NCBI GenBank assembly: GCA_030533445.1
Contig: CM060064.1
Location: 5,148,879 to 5,212,878 of the forward strand
Reading direction: 5' to 3'
Length of the DNA stretch: 64,000 bases
Source: Cyprinodon diabolis
Lineage: Eukaryota; Chordata; Actinopteri; Cyprinodontiformes; Cyprinodontidae
Under the pieces are notes generated by a model that saw nothing but the letters and a program-made list of their open reading frames with translations, was not told the DNA's origin and did not search any database. Within the stretch, counting starts at the first letter, position 1; each line of letters begins with the position of its first letter. This document shows, piece by piece, positions 59,671 through 64,000 of the stretch. Made by a program: the position numbers and the translations under genes.

Positions 59671-61528
59671 CATGGCGGCATGTTTCTGTTTTGAAACAAG
59701 AAGATTTGTGCTTCTTTGTCCTTGCAAAAGCATGGCCACTGCCTGAATCTGAGCAGGTTACTTTTTAGTTTATTGAATGAGTTGTATATAAGAATAAAAA
59801 TTGAAATACTATACATTGACATTTAGTGTAGAGTTGAGTACAGTTTACTTAAATATTAATTTAAAATAAAGCAAAGAAAATCACATATTTTTAATTAAAT
59901 TATAGAATTTATTGGAATATGAGTCAATTAGAATTTACCATCAAAATACAAATACACCTTTTGGGAAATGTAGTAGTAAAATTTACTTGGGTTTGTTTTT
60001 TAAATCAGCTCATCTTAGTAAGTAAAATCAACTTTGAAATGGCTCTCTGCCTCGCCACATTACACATTGTGCCCAAAGCTTGTTCTACATTTGTGTTGAA
60101 TTGGCCCTTATCAGACTAACGCTGAGTGGGATAAGGGATGTCATCCAGATTCTGTTTTCCTTTTTTGATGCTGGCCCTTATACATCCTTCTTTTTGTAAA
60201 ATCGTGTTTGACTGACATGTTTCTCTGGATGTAAAACATATGAAATGTATCCAAAAAAACATAACAGAACACACGACCACGCAGTCAATACTAGAGAGCT
60301 CTAACATGGAGAAATGGGTCTGGAAAATGGGTTCTGCTACAATGCAGCCAAACTTCTCTGATTTGTGTGTTTTCGTGTTGTCTGCCCAGTGACACCCTGT
60401 GACAGGCTGCTTCCTCAGAAAGCGATTGGTTTGCTAGTGAGACAGTCTGTCTGTAGAGGTGGGAAAGCTGCCCCATATGATCTCATTTTCTGTCTGCTTT
60501 AGTCACTGTCCAGTTCCTGTCATTTACCATTCATCCAAGCCCCTTCTCTTTATCAGCTCTTTATTTCATGAACCAATTTATTTCTGGTATTCATCTCACT
60601 GGATTCGATCCATCACAGTTTAGTGTCTTTCTTTCCTCCCAGTTAGACTTTTTAAAATAGAACAAGACAAATGCATATTTAAAATGAGGATCATTTACAT
60701 TATATAAACAAAAAAAAGAACCTTTTGGAATATAGTATACAGGCTCAGCACAGTTTATGAAATTTCATAGTAATTATTTTTAAATCAGATCCAACTGTTC
60801 AATTTATAATCTTATTTCACCCTGAACTACCTGTACAGTATATTATCTTGGAAATGACTCTGCTACAAATGTTTCTTTGTCCATCAACACAGGGGAATAA
60901 ATCTTTTGAATTAGCACAGTTAAAATGACCTTTGCCAACCTATAGTCAATTGGAAACTTTGTTCTACAACAATCAAAGGTATTTCCATTTTTATCAGCCT
61001 AAAACATTTGACTCTACCTATATTTCCAGGATAGTAATTCATTTTATTGGATACAAAGGCTTTGCAAATAAACTATAGTGCCTTGTTGATTTATTTTCTT
61101 TTATTTGTGTGTTTTACACTTTGTTTTTGCTAAATTTGTTTTTAAAATAAACAATTTGTACTTGTATCAGTATTTGCACAACAAGGAAGTAAAAGAGCCA
61201 TATGGCCCCCATAGAAGTGAAAAGCCAGAGATCAAGTGTGAAAAAGGGCAAAAGAAATTTCAGATTCCAAGAGGGATAAGAGACCAGTAGTACTTGGAAT
61301 ACAAAATAGACTTAAAAAACATTAAATCTTCTCGATCTTTATTACATATCATATATAGTTTATTCATTAAAATTCATACAATACAAGATAACATTATAAA
61401 TTTCACAAAAAATGCATAAAATATGCTTTCAGTTAATGAGTCAAAGATACAAGTCTTTACACCAGATGCTCTCCTTGACACATTCAACAATAACACCCAT
61501 TTCCCTCAAGCCACAATAAAAGCCTTTA
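59671..61528. other. Non-coding, no gene seen
   Basis: AT-rich sequence without a recognisable domain or repeat. Confidence 0.6.
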
Positions 61529-62092
61529 AAGGAAAAGTCCAGTCAGCAAAGAAAGAATAATCAATTAATCGGTAAAAAATAAAAACAATAATTTTCATCA
61601 CGATCACTGAGTCTTGGACCGTCCATTTTTGCCCAAATATAGTAACACCTAACTCCTGACATCTTCCAGCAGTGACCATTCTCCCCGCTTTACAAACAAA
61701 ATCAACTGGAACTACTAGACACAAAAAAATAACTTTGTTTTTTTCACTTTTACCCGATGTACTCCATCATCCAGCTGCCATGCACGTGGGCATTGTCAGT
61801 TTCACTATAGCTCTGGTGAATTTCAATGGTTAAGTCCTCTGGAAATCTTCAATAATTGTTGTTGATTGCAGATGTGTCTAGTAGTTCCCGTTGATTTTCC
61901 TTGTAAAGCGGGCAGAATGGCGCTAGGCTTACCGCACCGTGACGTCACTGCAGGAAAAGATCAGGAGTAAGTTGCGACTATATTTAGGCAAAAATGGCCG
62001 CTCCCAGAAGCAGTGATGGCGACGAAAATTATTGTTATTTTAATACTGATTAATGCTAAATTCATTAAATCACAGCGACTGGACTTTTCCTT
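61529..62092. mobile_element. Terminal-inverted-repeat element (564 bp)
   Basis: The ends AAGGAAAAGTCCAGTC and GACTGGACTTTTCCTT are inverse complements. Subterminal inverted segments with 'aacaataattttc' and 'ccatttttgcc' and 'aaatatagt' extend the symmetry to about 170 bp per arm. There is no transposase and no unequivocal target duplication. Confidence 0.8.
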
Positions 62093-62186
62093 GAACTTTC
62101 ATTTATTGTTCTTATTGGTACAATAATTATATATGTTTTATTTAGTATGAATATACTATGAGTCTCGTATCTGGTCTCACTGTCTG

Positions 62187-62680
62187 TGTCATGGTTTGGG
62201 TTATGTTTTGCTTTACTTTGCTCCATGTTTCCTATTTTTATTGGATTAATTCCTATTTTGTTGTCGTTTCTAGATTTATGTTAGTTCTCAGGTTTTTCTG
62301 TTGTTTTCCTCTGTTGCCCTCTTGTGTGTGTTCCTTTCCCCTTGGTTCCCTCGTTGTCTCCTCACACCTGCTCCTTGTCAGCTTGTTAGCCCTCCCTTTG
62401 TCTCTGTCAGCTATATATGCTCTCCCTCTGCAGTCACTCCTTGTTGGTTCCTTGTTGTTGCTGGTCCTGTCATCGCTGTTGTCGTCTCACCTCGTCTCTC
62501 TCTCGCTCCTTGTGAGTGTTTTCCCTTGATGTCTCCATGTTTCTGGTCTGTGTTACATTTTTAGTTTGATTTTTGGATTCCTGCCTTTGTTAATTATTTT
62601 CATCATTTAAACTACAAGAATTCACCTCAGCCTCTCTGCCTCTGCATTTGGGTCCTCTAAACCACAACCAAGACGTGACA
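62187..62680 (+). repeat. Solo LTR with 5-bp target duplication
   Basis: It begins TGTCATGG and ends GTGACA and is flanked by GTCTG at 62182-62186 and 62681-62685. A TATA-like 'ctatatatgc' lies near 62412. No internal region is attached. The start resembles the inverse of the gypsy LTR end, but the rest is different. Confidence 0.88.
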
Positions 62681-62685
62681 GTCTG

Positions 62686-64000
62686 ATGCATAATATACAG
62701 GTTTCCAACAAAATAGATACACACAATTATAGATGTATCTGTAAATTCTTTTCGTACATTACTCTTGTGCCTTGAGACGTGTTGTGAGTTGATCTGCACA
62801 AAATAACTGAACAAAATTGAATTCATAGAGGGTGGCAAAATGAAGTGCTCTTTCTTAAAGAGCAAATGCTCTATTGCTTTTCATTCTTTAGTTCTATTTA
62901 GTTAACATAGAGTAAAATATATTCAAATATTTTATGTCAGATAATTTAGAGATTTTCTTTGATATTTTATCTGTAGATTATTTCCAAAAGGAACAACATA
63001 AAAACAGGTAAATGTGCAGGTTTGGCTCAGACAGAAAAATCCAAAGTGAACAAATTCAAAGTATTTGGTGTTTTCTCTCAGCTCTGTGTTTTGATGCAAT
63101 AAAGTGGAGAAAAAAGGTTTTTCAGTGTTTATTCCAGATCAGGTCGTTACAGGACAGAGAAAAATGCTTAGAGCTTGCAAAGCTGTGGTCTCAAAAATCA
63201 CATCCGCAAGCGTCCGGCAAAGTTTGAGCCCCGATGAAGGTCATCCCCTGCTTCTTATACCTTGTGAGTCTATGTGTTGCATCAGGTGGATGCTTAGCTG
63301 TCCGTATCAGAAACTGACACGCCATCCATGCCCTGACCTGTATCCAGCTTGCTTCTATGCCTCAGGGTTACAGATAGCCATCCTCTATCCGACCGGCTCC
63401 AAGATGTGCCCATATCCTGTGTACTCTTAAAGATACGAAAGTTGTCTTGAATAGATGACCTCCGTACACACCGTGACATCCACAATGTGAAGGAAGGCCT
63501 TCCGCCCTGTCTAATCTTACTAACAAATTAACAGTGCACACAATGTATAAATAATAAAACCTAACACAACCTACAAATAATACCATCATGATAGTTTTTT
63601 TATTTTTTTCACAGATTATCTTTAATTTTCTTTTAGCATTTTAAATTTACACATTAAACACATTGTTTTCTAATAGAAAGTATCTAATCACATAATATTT
63701 AAAAAAATAAATAAACCAATAGATATTGCAAAACCATCACTAGGTATTACCAAATTTTAAAACAAAAACACCACCTGTTATATATCTACGCAGTGTTAGG
63801 GCCAGGCTAGAGATTTTTTTTCTATTTTGAGAATAAAGCTGTAATGTTATGAGAACGAAGTCATTGTGCAACAACCTGTTTCAGAAAGAAAGCTTTGAGC
63901 TCCGACCAGCAGATGACGGCCGACCAGCTCCACCAAACAGCAACCTGAGTCCACTTTGACATTCTGCCCAATTTGATGCTGTTGTGCTAAAAGATTTCCT
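62686..64000. other. Non-coding, repeat fragment
   Basis: No gene seen. The phrase at 63797-63860 ('gggccaggctagaga', 'gagaataaagctgtaatgtta') matches that near 19467-19530. Confidence 0.5.

Noticed and set aside
62158..62564. Leucine- and serine-rich frames suggesting a membrane protein
   Set aside because: They lie inside the solo LTR, whose pyrimidine-rich strand yields hydrophobic codons by chance.

Overview
The window looks like a teleost chromosome segment, probably from a spiny-rayed fish. It has one recognisable host exon, long AT-rich non-coding stretches, and a dense nested set of transposons of fish type: L2-like LINEs ending in short ATTG/AATTC repeats, hAT elements with 8-bp target duplications, a Tc1 element, a chromodomain Ty3/gypsy element and a class I endogenous retrovirus. 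I cannot name the species. Most open frames in the window are chance frames; the believable coding sequence is transposon-derived, apart from one host exon.

Positions 1-6470: the minus strand carries what I read as the first coding exon of pmepa1 (5954-6047), with a GC-rich promoter and 5'UTR to its right and a long first intron running off the left edge. Positions 6470-19714 hold no convincing gene. They contain LINE fragments (about 9140-10264, 18890-19140), a composite of nested inverted-repeat elements (11201-15670) and a hAT element (17831-18540).

Positions 19715-32548 are an endogenous retrovirus (ERV) on the plus strand with two about 950-bp LTRs that differ by roughly 1 percent by eye. 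In order: 5' LTR, a primer-binding site resembling tRNA-Arg, a long leader, gag (broken by one stop and one frameshift), a UAG codon, protease, a pol region with a putative 2H-phosphoesterase-like domain ahead of reverse transcriptase, a deletion removing RNase H and integrase, a fully open env of 651 codons, an open accessory frame of 273 codons, an intact Tc1 transposon inserted on the minus strand (29804-31051), a polypurine tract and the 3' LTR. The env and the accessory frame are undamaged while gag and pol carry several lesions.

Positions 32549-52984 are non-coding and repeat-rich: two more hAT elements with perfect 8-bp target duplications (33032-34382, 49206-51508), two inverted copies of one terminal-repeat family (37882-38820, 44094-44868), LINE and SINE fragments and a large TCTA/TCCA microsatellite. 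A possible orphan exon lies at 46185-46325.

Positions 52985-59419: an L2 tail is interrupted by a Ty3/gypsy chromovirus on the minus strand. Its gag, protease, RNase H, integrase and chromodomain are recognisable, but it is broken by stops, frameshifts and loss of the RT active-site segment. Its leader suggests self-priming of the Tf1/sushi type. Positions 59420-64000 carry a tRNA-like SINE, a terminal-inverted-repeat element and a solo LTR with a 5-bp target duplication.
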